A program made the position numbers and the translations under genes. A stretch of DNA of 64,000 nucleotides from Roseovarius carneus (lineage in GTDB: Bacteria > Pseudomonadota > Alphaproteobacteria > Rhodobacterales > Rhodobacteraceae), in contig NZ_JAHSPD010000001.1 of NCBI RefSeq assembly GCF_020141465.1, positions 620,001-684,000 on the forward strand, given 5' to 3'. The notes beneath the pieces are model-generated. The model was given only the letters and a program-made list of their open reading frames with translations, did not search any database and was not told where the DNA came from. Shown piece by piece: positions 35,240-44,085 of this stretch. How positions within the stretch are numbered: position 1 is the stretch's first letter; the number at the start of each line of letters is the position of its first letter.

Positions 35240-36624
35240 GATGTGGTGCGCTCCGTGATGAGGGTCTCGATCGCACCCAGATCATTTGCGATCCGGGTGA
35301 TCCGTTCGGGCCGCTCATACAGGTCCGCCATATGCGAGGGCAAGGGGGGATGCTGCCCGCTCGCCGCCTCAACCGTCGCCGGGAATTTCGCCGGATGCGC
35401 CGTGGCCAGCGTGATCATCGGCACGCCGGGTGTGAGATGCGCTTCCGCCACCTGCACGCCGATGGCGCTGTGCGGGCAAAGAAGCTCGCCCGTCTGCGCG
35501 AATGTGCGGGTGATCGTGGCGCTGGTCTCCTCCTCCGAGACACGCCCGCTATCAAACGCTTCGCGCAGGGCCTGCATCGCACCTTGGCTGACGGTGAACC
35601 CGCCTTCTTTCAGCTCATCCATCAGCTGCGCAATCGCGCGCCCATCGCGACCATAAGCCTCAAAAAGCGCACGCTCGAAATTGGAGCTGACGCCGATATC
35701 CATCGACGGGCTGATCGACGGCTTCACGCCATTGGGCGTATATTCCGCCTGTGTCAGGCAGCGGTGCAGAATATCGTTCTGGTTCGTTGCCACCACCAGC
35801 CGATCAATCGGCAGCCCCATCCGCTTGGCGATATAGCCTGCGAAGATATCGCCGAAATTACCCGTGGGCACGGTGAAGCTTACCTTGCGGTGTGGCGCGC
35901 CCAGCGCCGTGGCCGCGTAGAAGTAATAGACCACCTGCGCCAGAACCCGTGCCCAATTGATCGAGTTGACCCCCGCAAGACCCACCGCATCGCGGAACTC
36001 GAAATGGTTGAACATGTCCTTCACGCGGGCCTGCGCATCGTCAAAATAGCCATCAATGGCCAGCGCATGAACATTCGCCTCGGTCGGCGTGGACATCTGG
36101 CGGCGCTGCACCTCACTCACCCGGCCATGGGGATAGAGGATGAACACATCCACCGCCTCAAGGCCGCGAAACGCCCCAATCGCCGCCGATCCGGTGTCGC
36201 CACTGGTGGCGCCCACAATGCAGACACGCTTGCCACTGCGCTTAAGAGCCGCCTCGAAAAGCTGCCCGATCAGCTGCATCGCGAAATCCTTGAAGGCCAG
36301 TGTGGGCCCGTGGAAAAGCTCCAGCAGGTGATGGTTCGGGCCAAGCTGCACAAGCGGTGCGCGCGCGTCATGCGCAAAACCAGCATAGGCGCGCGCGATA
36401 ATCTCATGGAATTCATCATCGGTGAAGGCATCGCCGATAAAGGGCCGCATCACGCGGAACGCCACCTCCTCATAGCTCTGCCCCGCAAGCGCCGCGATGT
36501 CCCCGTGGCTCATCTGAGGGATCGTCTCGGGCAGATAGAGCCCGCCGTCGCGCGCGAGCCCGGTCAGCATCGCTTCTTCAAAGCTCAGAACAGGGGCCGC
36601 ACCCCGCGTGGAGATATACTTCAT
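35236..36624 (-). CDS. thrC: Threonine synthase
   Basis: The 462-residue PLP enzyme converts O-phosphohomoserine to threonine. Seen are the start MKYISTRG, the PLP-lysine motif HGPTLAFKDFAMQ, and the phosphate-binding GATSGDTGSAAI loop. The ATG at 36624 overlaps the SURF1 stop as ATGA; the frame extending to 36705 lies within the SURF1 gene. It therefore belongs to a transcript with SURF1, the M16 peptidase and the acetyltransferase. Confidence 0.96.
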   Translation of the reverse strand: MKYISTRGAAPVLSFEEAMLTGLARDGGLYLPETIPQMSHGDIAALAGQSYEEVAFRVMRPFIGDAFTDDEFHEIIARAYAGFAHDARAPLVQLGPNHHLLELFHGPTLAFKDFAMQLIGQLFEAALKRSGKRVCIVGATSGDTGSAAIGAFRGLEAVDVFILYPHGRVSEVQRRQMSTPTEANVHALAIDGYFDDAQARVKDMFNHFEFRDAVGLAGVNSINWARVLAQVVYYFYAATALGAPHRKVSFTVPTGNFGDIFAGYIAKRMGLPIDRLVVATNQNDILHRCLTQAEYTPNGVKPSISPSMDIGVSSNFERALFEAYGRDGRAIAQLMDELKEGGFTVSQGAMQALREAFDSGRVSEEETSATITRTFAQTGELLCPHSAIGVQVAEAHLTPGVPMITLATAHPAKFPATVEAASGQHPPLPSHMADLYERPERITRIANDLGAIETLITERTTS

Positions 36625-37304
36625 GTCTCGATCCTTTGCGCGCGCCGCATGCGCATGATGAAATAGGCTGTCATGATCACCCAAATCGCAGCCAGCGAAA
36701 ACCACGTGATGACATATTGCAAATGATTGTTCGGGATATCGCCGCTGTCCACGGGGAGGGGCGTCACGTCAGAGGCCCCCGGCCCCACCTCGCTGCGGGC
36801 GATCACCAAGACCGGTGCCGCCCCAAGCGCCGCCGCCATCGCCGGCACATCGCGCGCAAACCAGATCGCACGGTCCATGTCCGGCGCGGGGGTCCAGCGA
36901 TCCACCTCATCGGGCCAATGCAGATTGCCAATAATCGTAACCGCACCGCCTGCCCGCGCCACATCCTTGGCCTCAAGCGGGATATAGCCGCGATCCACCA
37001 TGATCCGACCGCTTTCTGTCTCAAGCACTTGGATCACACGGTAGCCCGCGCCATGCTCCTTGGTGGAAATCAGCACGTGAAGCTCGGGGCCGCCCAGCAC
37101 ACCCTCGGCGCGCACCGGAAGATACCCATCAGCCTCCGCGCTAGGCTGCATCGGCACCCACACCGGCTCGGCCGCAATCCGCGCCTCGATCTGCGCCAGA
37201 ACGGTCTCTTTCCATGCAAGACGGTCCAACTGCCACAGACCAAGCCCGACCAGAATGGCCGTGCCAAACACGCCAAAAATCAACGGACCAATCAGACGCT
37301 GCAA
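36621..37304 (-). CDS. SURF1-family cytochrome oxidase assembly protein
   Basis: The 227-residue protein has one transmembrane helix at each end and the SURF1 features GLWQLDRLAWKE near the start and NNHLQYVITWFSLA near the end. It helps place heme a in subunit I of cytochrome c oxidase. I chose the TTG at 37304 because AGGAGG lies eight bases upstream and the protein then begins like other family members; there is no ATG nearby. It follows the cta genes after a terminator and overlaps thrC. Confidence 0.9.
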   Translation of the reverse strand: MQRLIGPLIFGVFGTAILVGLGLWQLDRLAWKETVLAQIEARIAAEPVWVPMQPSAEADGYLPVRAEGVLGGPELHVLISTKEHGAGYRVIQVLETESGRIMVDRGYIPLEAKDVARAGGAVTIIGNLHWPDEVDRWTPAPDMDRAIWFARDVPAMAAALGAAPVLVIARSEVGPGASDVTPLPVDSGDIPNNHLQYVITWFSLAAIWVIMTAYFIMRMRRAQRIET

Positions 37305-37327
37305 GACAGCCACCTCCTCTGAGAACC

Positions 37328-37360
37328 AAAAATGCGGAAGGCGCGCCCCCCGCATTTTTT
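37328..37360. terminator. Bidirectional terminator between ctaE and SURF1
   Basis: A ten-base-pair stem pairs 37328-37337 with 37350-37359 around a GC-rich loop and has a T6 run on the plus strand and a T5 run on the minus strand. On the minus strand it ends the cta transcript, so SURF1 probably has its own promoter or depends on readthrough. Confidence 0.75.
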
Positions 37361-37387
37361 CTTGGTCAAAATACCCGCGCCGCAGGC

Positions 37388-37409
37388 ACGGGTTTTGTCA
37401 AAAACCCGT
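37388..37409 (-). terminator. Hairpin directly after ctaE
   Basis: A nine-base-pair stem (37388-37396 with 37401-37409, loop GTCA) begins at the ctaE stop codon. With the next hairpin it forms a tandem terminator for the cta operon. Confidence 0.5.
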
Positions 37410-38221
37410 CAGGCGCCCCAGACATAGATTGCGGCAAAGAGGAAGAGCCACACCACATCCACAAAGTGCCAGTACCAGGCCGCCGCTTCAAACCCGACAT
37501 GGTTCTCGGGAGTGAAGTGGCCACGCCGTACCCGCAGGTAGCACACGAAAAGAAAGATCGTGCCGATGAACACATGTGCTCCGTGAAAGCCCGTCGCCAT
37601 GTAGAAGTTGGCACCATAGATATTGCCTGCAAACCCAAAATTGGCGTGGGTATACTCATAAATCTGGCAAATCGTGAAGAACACGCCAAGACCCACGGCC
37701 GTAATCAGGCCCATCTTGATGTCCTTGCGGTTGTTCTCATGGACCAGCGCATGGTGCGCCCATGTGGCCGCAGCCCCAGAACAGAGCAGGATCAGCGTAT
37801 TGATCAGCGGCAAATGCCACGGGTCAAACGTCTCGATCCCCACAGGAGGCCAGACACCATCGACCATGGGGGACATCTCGCCCATCGGATACATCGCGTG
37901 TTTGAAAAAGCTCCAAAACCACGCGGCGAAGAACATAACCTCTGACATGATGAACATGATGAAGCCATAACGCAGACCAATCCGCACCACTGGCGTATGA
38001 TCACCCGCCTGATTTTCCGAGACCGTATCGGCCCACCAGCCAAACATGGTGTAAAGCACACCTGCCAGCCCAATGAGGAACATCCAAGGCTGATTTGTCT
38101 CCGCCTGCGGCGAGATCATCAGAACCGCCCCGAAGAGCATGACGAACCCAGCGACCGAGCCAAGAAGCGGCCAGACAGAGGGGTTCAGGATGTGATAGTC
38201 GTGGTTTTTTTCTTGTGCCAT
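37409..38221 (-). CDS. ctaE: Cytochrome c oxidase subunit III
   Basis: The 270-residue protein has seven hydrophobic helices and starts [16 protein letters not shown], as in aa3-type subunit III. It stabilises the oxidase core in the inner membrane. It is the last gene of the ctaC-ctaB-small gene-ctaG-ctaE cluster, 25 bp after ctaG. The missing subunit I gene (ctaD) is encoded elsewhere, as is usual for this group. Confidence 0.97.
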   Translation of the reverse strand: MAQEKNHDYHILNPSVWPLLGSVAGFVMLFGAVLMISPQAETNQPWMFLIGLAGVLYTMFGWWADTVSENQAGDHTPVVRIGLRYGFIMFIMSEVMFFAAWFWSFFKHAMYPMGEMSPMVDGVWPPVGIETFDPWHLPLINTLILLCSGAAATWAHHALVHENNRKDIKMGLITAVGLGVFFTICQIYEYTHANFGFAGNIYGANFYMATGFHGAHVFIGTIFLFVCYLRVRRGHFTPENHVGFEAAAWYWHFVDVVWLFLFAAIYVWGA

Positions 38222-38246
38222 TTTTCAGGGTCCCTCGAATAGCGGC

Positions 38247-38831
38247 TTAGTTAACGGTTTGGCCCGTTTTGGTGTCGGTCTCAAGAGAGGCTTGCCCCTC
38301 GGGCAGGTCAATCTCGTAAAATGTGTAGGAGAGCGTGATCGTGTGGGTGAACTTTGCGTCGCGATCATCCACCAGATCGGGATCAACGAAGAACGTCACC
38401 GGCATTTCCACCCGCTCACCGGGTTGCAGCACCTGCTCTTCAAAGCAAAAACAGTGGATCTTGGAGAAAAACGCACCCGCCTCATAAGGCGTCACATTAT
38501 AGCTCGCCATGCCCGCTACAGGCCGGTCGGTGGGGTTATAGGCCTCATAGAAGGCCAAACCTGTCTCACCGATGCGCAGCTCCATTTCGCGTTCCACGGG
38601 TTTGAACTCCCACGGCATATCGCGCTCTTTGCTCGCGTCAAACCTTACCTTGATCGTCTGATCAAGAATCACATCCGAGTCGCCCTCAGCCACGTTGGTC
38701 ACGCCGCCAAAGCCCGTGACCCGGCAGAACCAGTCGTAGAACGGCACCGACGCCCAGGCCAGTCCGCCCATAAACACGACAACCCCCACAAGACGCACCA
38801 CGGTGCGGGACGTATCTGTCATCTTTGCCAT
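38247..38831 (-). CDS. ctaG: Cytochrome c oxidase copper-assembly protein (Cox11 type)
   Basis: The 194-residue protein has one N-terminal membrane helix and a periplasmic Ig-like domain with the copper motif CFCFEEQ. It delivers copper to the CuB site of subunit I. The ATG at 38831 overlaps the stop of the preceding small gene (TGATG) and has GGGGGA about five bases upstream. It is full length. Confidence 0.95.
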   Translation of the reverse strand: MAKMTDTSRTVVRLVGVVVFMGGLAWASVPFYDWFCRVTGFGGVTNVAEGDSDVILDQTIKVRFDASKERDMPWEFKPVEREMELRIGETGLAFYEAYNPTDRPVAGMASYNVTPYEAGAFFSKIHCFCFEEQVLQPGERVEMPVTFFVDPDLVDDRDAKFTHTITLSYTFYEIDLPEGQASLETDTKTGQTVN

Positions 38832-38995
38832 CAATATCCCCCTTCAACCTGTGTCGGCACCACAAAACTATCGTCGCTCACCTTCGCAATCGTCAGTCCG
38901 AAGATCAGCGCCACGGACCCCGCCAGAACGACACCAAGCCCCAGATTGCGGCCAAAGCGGCGGCCATGAAGCTCGTGTGGTTTGCGAAAGCTCAT
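38831..38995 (-). CDS. Small membrane protein of the cta cluster
   Basis: The product is 54 residues, with one transmembrane helix (LGLGVVLAGSVALIFGLTIA) after a basic N-terminus beginning MSFRKPHELHGRR. It sits between ctaB and ctaG with start/stop overlaps on both sides (ATGA at 38992-38995; TGATG at 38831), so it is certainly translated with them. Similar short proteins occur at this place in Rhodobacterales oxidase clusters and are usually unnamed; it may be an oxidase subunit or assembly factor. Confidence 0.85.
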   Translation of the reverse strand: MSFRKPHELHGRRFGRNLGLGVVLAGSVALIFGLTIAKVSDDSFVVPTQVEGGY

Positions 38996-39954
38996 ACCAG
39001 CACGCTCAAAATCTGCCATCCGCCCACGCCGTAATAAGTCAGGATCGCCTCCCCCCAGAGCGCGCCGAATAGCGCAAAGAGGTAATAGAGCGAGTGTTTG
39101 AAGACCTTCTTCTCGGTGGCATACCCATCGGCCTCGGCCATGTCCTCATCGCGCCGCCAGATCTCCCAAGCGCCCTTGAGAAACAACAGGCTGTAAAAGA
39201 GCGCGACAGCCAGATAGAGAGGCCCGCCAATCGACGTGAACGCAAGCGCCAATGCAACCGGGGCCAGAAGGACCGTATAGACAAGGATGTGGTTGCGCGT
39301 GGAGCGCCGCCCATGCGTCACGGTCAACATGGGCACACCCGCCTCGTGGTAATCACCCTTCATGAAGAGCGCGAGCGCCCAGAAATGCGGCGGCGTCCAC
39401 ATAAAGATCAGTGCGAACATCAAGACGGCCTCGATGGAGACAGAGCCCGTCGCCGCAGCCCAACCAATCATCGGGGGAAACGCGCCCGCAGCCCCACCGA
39501 TAACAATGTTCTGCGGCGTCCAGCGTTTGAGCCACATCGAGTAGACAACGACATAAAAAAAGATGGTGAAGGCCAAAAGCCCTGCCGCGACAAAGTTCGT
39601 CGCAAGCCCGAGCATCACGACCGAAATCCCCGAAAGCGCCATGCCAAAGCCGAACGCCTCCCCCTCCGAGACTTTGCCCGCAGGGATTGGACGACCACGT
39701 GTGCGCTTCATGATCCGGTCAATATCAGCGTCCCACCACATGTTCAGCGCGCCAGACGCGCCGCCCCCCACAGCGATGAACAAGATGGCTGCAAAGCCGA
39801 TCACGGGATTCACGGCACCGGGGGCCACAAGCAAACCCACAAGGGCGGTGAACACCACAAGGGTCATCACGCGCGGCTTTAGCAGCGCAAAGAAGTCGCC
39901 GAAGCTCGCATCACCCGGCTGGGTTTGGCTAGCAGAGAGGCTTGCGTCGCTCAT
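38992..39954 (-). CDS. ctaB: Protoheme IX farnesyltransferase
   Basis: The 320-residue UbiA-family membrane enzyme attaches a farnesyl group to heme b, giving heme O for the oxidase. It has about eight or nine helices and the magnesium-diphosphate motif NMWWDADIDRIMKRT. I prefer the ATG at 39954 with AGGA five to six bases upstream; ATG at 39960 is the alternative. It lies 96 bp downstream of ctaC. Confidence 0.95.
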   Translation of the reverse strand: MSDASLSASQTQPGDASFGDFFALLKPRVMTLVVFTALVGLLVAPGAVNPVIGFAAILFIAVGGGASGALNMWWDADIDRIMKRTRGRPIPAGKVSEGEAFGFGMALSGISVVMLGLATNFVAAGLLAFTIFFYVVVYSMWLKRWTPQNIVIGGAAGAFPPMIGWAAATGSVSIEAVLMFALIFMWTPPHFWALALFMKGDYHEAGVPMLTVTHGRRSTRNHILVYTVLLAPVALALAFTSIGGPLYLAVALFYSLLFLKGAWEIWRRDEDMAEADGYATEKKVFKHSLYYLFALFGALWGEAILTYYGVGGWQILSVLV

Positions 39955-40050
39955 TTCCATCCTGTTCCGGTGGTATGCACAGGCACACCGCCCACATAGC
40001 TACAGAAACACCGGGCACCGCCACACGGGCGCGCCCGGCATGTTCAGCGT

Positions 40051-40938
40051 TTACTCGGCGGCGGCCACGTCGAAACTCTGCGGGTTGCCCGCATATTCCT
40101 CGATTGCCCCGTCCAGCCACTCGGCATAGGCCTCTTCGCTCACCACTTTCACGGTGATGGGCATATAGGCATGATCCTTGCCGCAAAGCTCGGAACACTG
40201 TCCGAAATAAACGCCTTCTTTCTCAGCCTGGAACCAAAGCTGCGCGAGGCGGCCCGGAACGGCGTCCTGCTTGACCCCGAAGGCCGGGATGGTCCAGCTG
40301 TGGATCACATCTGCGCCTGTCACGGTCATAACAACGACCTTGCCCACGGGCACGACAACGGCGGTGTCGGTTGCCAGAAGGAATTCATCTTCACTATAGC
40401 CCGCGGCCTCAAGCTCGGCGATAACTTCATCATTCTTCACCTTGCCTTCGCCGATCATGAAGCTGTCGAACGCAAACTCGTGATCAGTATATTCATAGCC
40501 CCAATACCACTGGTATCCGGTGACTTTGATATTGATATCGCCCTCGGGGATTTCCTGCTGCTTGAAGAGCACAGGCAGCGAGAAGGCGCCGATAAAGACC
40601 AGGATCACAATCGGCACCACGGTCCACGCGATCTCGATGGGCGAGTTGTGGGTGAAGGTCGCAGGCGTCGGGTTGGCCTTCCGATTGAACCGGACAATCG
40701 CGTAGATCAACAGCCCCGTCACGAACAAGGTGATCGCCGTGATGATCACCAGCAACAGACCGTCAAGCCATTGCAGATCGCGCGCCAGTTCCGTCGCTGC
40801 GGGCTGAAACCCGATACCGGCATCCTTGGGCGCACCGATGATCTCAAGGCCTTCCTTTTCAATCAGGGTTTCCTGCGCCCAAGCGGGCATCGCAGCGGTT
40901 GCTGCGGCAGCGGCCAACAGTTTGGAAAAATATCGCAT
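40051..40938 (-). CDS. ctaC: Cytochrome c oxidase subunit II
   Basis: The 295-residue precursor has a signal peptide (cleavage near AWA-QET), two transmembrane helices and a periplasmic CuA domain. The CuA ligands are visible: the histidine in [11 protein letters not shown] and the C-x3-C with His and Met in [15 protein letters not shown]. It accepts electrons from cytochrome c. AAGGTG precedes the start. It opens the cta cluster and is divergent from tldD. Confidence 0.97.
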   Translation of the reverse strand: MRYFSKLLAAAAATAAMPAWAQETLIEKEGLEIIGAPKDAGIGFQPAATELARDLQWLDGLLLVIITAITLFVTGLLIYAIVRFNRKANPTPATFTHNSPIEIAWTVVPIVILVFIGAFSLPVLFKQQEIPEGDINIKVTGYQWYWGYEYTDHEFAFDSFMIGEGKVKNDEVIAELEAAGYSEDEFLLATDTAVVVPVGKVVVMTVTGADVIHSWTIPAFGVKQDAVPGRLAQLWFQAEKEGVYFGQCSELCGKDHAYMPITVKVVSEEAYAEWLDGAIEEYAGNPQSFDVAAAE

Positions 40939-41065
40939 GAGTCACCTTGGTCGGTTAGGGCGGATATACGCGTTAAATCAGGTGCTACGTTCGGCTAGAA
41001 CACGCACCTATTGTTTCAGGTGCTGTTAAAACCATATTCTGAACATACAAACAAGAAAGACCATT

Positions 41066-41086
41066 GCGTCAAACAGACGCTTTTTT
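41066..41086 (+). terminator. Short stem with T6 run in the tldD leader
   Basis: GCGTC (41066-41070) pairs with GACGC (41076-41080) and is followed by TTTTTT. It lies 44 bp before the tldD start with no gene upstream on this strand, so it may be an early terminator or attenuator of the tldD transcript. Confidence 0.4.
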
Positions 41087-41129
41087 GATCCAGATCAAGA
41101 AAAGCGTTGTAAATCAGAGGCCAGCCCCC

Positions 41130-42551
41130 ATGATAGATAGCCCTTTTCGCCCTTTTGACACCATGCTGGACGCAGGCGAGGCTCTTACGCTTTTGCAAAA
41201 CGCCACCAGCGGCGCCGATGATGGGGAGCTTTTTCTGGAACGCACGCGGAGCGAGGCGCTTGTTTTCGATGACGGGCGGGTGAAAACCGCAAGCTATGAT
41301 GCGGCAGAGGGATTCGGCCTGCGCGCCGTGCGCGGAGAAGCGGTGGGATACGCCCACAGCTCCGAGATTTCCGAGGCCGCGTTGAGCCGCGCTGTGAAAA
41401 CCGCCCAGTTGGCCGTGGGCGAAGGCGGCGGCACGCTTGCCGATGGGCCGGTGGCGACGAACGTAAAGCTTTACACCGACGAAGACCCGATTGCGGGGGC
41501 GAGTTTTCCAGTAAAGATCGAGACATTGCGCGAGATAGATGCCTTCGCCCGCGATCTTGATCCGCGTGTGGTGCAGGTCACCGCCGTGATCATGGCGTCG
41601 TGTCAGGAGGTTGAGATTCTGCGTCCCGACGGTGCGCATCTGCGCGACGTGCGCCCCATGACCCGCGTCAACGTCTCGGTGATCGTGGAGCATAACGGCC
41701 GCCGCGAATCGGGCACGGCGGGCGGCGGCGGGCGCGTGGGCCTCGACGGTCTGATGGACCCCGCAGATTGGCAGGGCAAAACCCGCGAAGCGCTGCGCGT
41801 GGCCCTCGTGAACCTTGAGGCGGTGCCTGCCCCAGCGGGCGTTATGGATGTGGTGCTTGGCCCCGGCTGGCCCGGCATCTTGCTGCATGAAGCCATTGGG
41901 CACGGGCTTGAAGGCGATTTCAACCGCAAGGGAAGCTCGGCTTTTGCCGGGCTGATGGGGCAACAGATTGCGTCCAAAGGCGTGACCGTGCTGGATGATG
42001 GCACCCTCCCCGACCGGCGCGGGTCAATCAGCGTGGATGATGAAGGCACCCCCTCGCGGCGCAATGTGCTGATCGAGGACGGTGTGCTGGTCGGCTATAT
42101 GCAGGACCGCCAGAACGCACGGCTGATGGGCGTTGAGGCCACGGGCAACGGGCGGCGTCAGAGCCATGCACATGTCCCAATGCCGCGCATGACCAACACC
42201 TATATGCTGGGCGGCGACACCGCGCCGGGCGATATCGTCGCCGATCTCAAAGACGGGATTTACGCCGTGGGCTTTGGCGGCGGTCAGGTGGACATCACCA
42301 ACGGCAAGTTCGTGTTCTCCTGCACCGAGGCGTATCGTGTGAAGGACGGCAAGGTGGGCGCGCCAGTGAAGGGAGCCACGTTGATCGGGGACGGGGCCAC
42401 GGCACTGCGCCAGATCCGGGCGCTTGGCAATGACATGGCGCTTGACCCCGGCATGGGCAATTGCGGCAAGCAGGGGCAATGGGTGCCTGTGGGCGTGGGC
42501 CAGCCGACGCTGATGATCGGCGGGCTGACCGTTGGCGGCTCCGCGACCTGA
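41130..42551 (+). CDS. tldD: Metalloprotease TldD
   Basis: The 473-residue protein is one half of the TldD/TldE protease that trims modified peptides and some toxins. The zinc motif HEAIGHGLEGD (HExxxH) is intact, and the N- and C-terminal PmbA/TldD domains are full length. The ATG at 41130 follows GAGG; the frame is open upstream to 41064 but that part overlaps a hairpin. tldE is not in the window. Confidence 0.95.
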   Translation: MIDSPFRPFDTMLDAGEALTLLQNATSGADDGELFLERTRSEALVFDDGRVKTASYDAAEGFGLRAVRGEAVGYAHSSEISEAALSRAVKTAQLAVGEGGGTLADGPVATNVKLYTDEDPIAGASFPVKIETLREIDAFARDLDPRVVQVTAVIMASCQEVEILRPDGAHLRDVRPMTRVNVSVIVEHNGRRESGTAGGGGRVGLDGLMDPADWQGKTREALRVALVNLEAVPAPAGVMDVVLGPGWPGILLHEAIGHGLEGDFNRKGSSAFAGLMGQQIASKGVTVLDDGTLPDRRGSISVDDEGTPSRRNVLIEDGVLVGYMQDRQNARLMGVEATGNGRRQSHAHVPMPRMTNTYMLGGDTAPGDIVADLKDGIYAVGFGGGQVDITNGKFVFSCTEAYRVKDGKVGAPVKGATLIGDGATALRQIRALGNDMALDPGMGNCGKQGQWVPVGVGQPTLMIGGLTVGGSAT

Positions 42552-42754
42552 GGGGCGGTGCGTTAAAGTGCGGCTGCTTAGTTGAATGATTCTGTGGGGT
42601 TTTTCTGAATGAGGGATGAGTTTTTTGAACTCCGGTATGGTATTTTTATAACGTAAAACAGTCTCTTGTCGCCTCATCACCAATGATCCGGATGTGGTTT
42701 ACCGCCTATTAACCTCGTTGCCGCTACGGTGTCTTAGCAACAGGCGGAGCGACG

Positions 42755-43969
42755 ATGTCCGAGGATACACATCCTTCCACTCACCCCCCACTCCCACCCA
42801 CCACGGAAGATGATCGGGTGTCATGGCTTCGCCTGTTGCGATCACGCCGGGTTGGCGTGGCGACATTCTATCGGCTGCTGGCCGAACATCACACTGCGCA
42901 AGAGGCGTTGATCGCCCTGCCCCGCATTGCCCGGTCGGCGGGCGTGAACGGGTATGAAATCGCGCCGGAGCGCTCTATCCGCGCCGAAATGCGCGCGGCA
43001 GACGATGTCGGCGCGCATATGATCTGCATAACTGACCCGACATACCCCCCCTTGCTACGCGAAATCCCTGACCCGCCGCCGATCCTTTGGGCCATCGGCG
43101 ATCTTGGCATTCTCAGCCGCCCAATGGTGGGCATGGTGGGCGCGCGCAACGCGTCGTCACTGGGCACGCGGATGGCCCGCGCGCTCGCCGCGGATCTGGC
43201 CAAGCGCGGCTATGTTATCGCCTCGGGCCTTGCACGCGGGGTCGATACCGCCGCGCATAAGGCCGCGCTCAAAGGCGGTACGGTGGCCGTGATGGCGGGC
43301 GGTGTCGATGTGATGTACCCCGCCGAAAACACCGTTTTGGCCGAAGAGATTGCCCAAACAGGCCTGCGCCTGTCGGAGCAACCTGTGGGCCTTATCCCTC
43401 AGGCACGTCATTTCCCGCGCCGCAACCGCATCATCAGCGGTCTGGCCAGCGCGACCGTGATCGTGGAGGCGGCAGCGAAGTCCGGCTCTTTGATCACGGC
43501 CCGCAACGCGTTGGAGCAGGGGCGAGATGTGCTTGCGGTTCCGGGCCACCCGTTCGATGCGCGCGCCGCCGGGTGCAACCAGCTTTTGCGCGATGGCGCG
43601 CGGCTTGTGCGCAGCGCCGATGATATCGTCGAAGCGCTACCCGAGTTGCTCCACCCCACCCCACAGCCCGACCTGCCGCTTCAAACGCCCCAGCCGCACG
43701 CCGACATCCGCCCCAATATCCGCCCTGCGGCCAACGCGCCGACGGTGCCGGCCATACCCGCGCCACATGCCGCACGGACACGCACCCTCCGCGAGACCGC
43801 GGACTTGCACAGCGAAATCCTCAACCGTTTGGGCCCGTCCCCTTTGGCCGAAGATCAGTTGATCCGCGACCTGAAGACACCTGCGCAAAAAGTAGCGCCT
43901 GTGCTTCTGGATCTGGAGCTTGATGGCCGCATCCGGCGCCAGCCGGGCGGGCTTCTCTCGCTCACCTAA
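42755..43969 (+). CDS. dprA: DNA-processing protein DprA
   Basis: The 404-residue protein loads RecA on incoming single-stranded DNA during transformation. It has a Rossmann-like DprA domain (VGARNASSLGTRMARAL; ASGLARGVDTAAH; SGLASATVIVEAA) and, after a proline-rich linker at about residues 300-345, a C-terminal winged-helix domain (LNRLGPSPLAEDQLIRDL). GGAG precedes the start. topA follows 116 bp downstream, the common dprA-topA order. Confidence 0.96.
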   Translation: MSEDTHPSTHPPLPPTTEDDRVSWLRLLRSRRVGVATFYRLLAEHHTAQEALIALPRIARSAGVNGYEIAPERSIRAEMRAADDVGAHMICITDPTYPPLLREIPDPPPILWAIGDLGILSRPMVGMVGARNASSLGTRMARALAADLAKRGYVIASGLARGVDTAAHKAALKGGTVAVMAGGVDVMYPAENTVLAEEIAQTGLRLSEQPVGLIPQARHFPRRNRIISGLASATVIVEAAAKSGSLITARNALEQGRDVLAVPGHPFDARAAGCNQLLRDGARLVRSADDIVEALPELLHPTPQPDLPLQTPQPHADIRPNIRPAANAPTVPAIPAPHAARTRTLRETADLHSEILNRLGPSPLAEDQLIRDLKTPAQKVAPVLLDLELDGRIRRQPGGLLSLT

Positions 43970-44085
43970 GTCCCGCGCTCTGCACGCAGCACTCCGGCCC
44001 CTCTATCAGGCCGCATTGACAATTGCCCTTGCCAGCCCACATGTTGCGCCGCCATAACGCTTCCTTGCAAAGCGAAAGGAATTTC

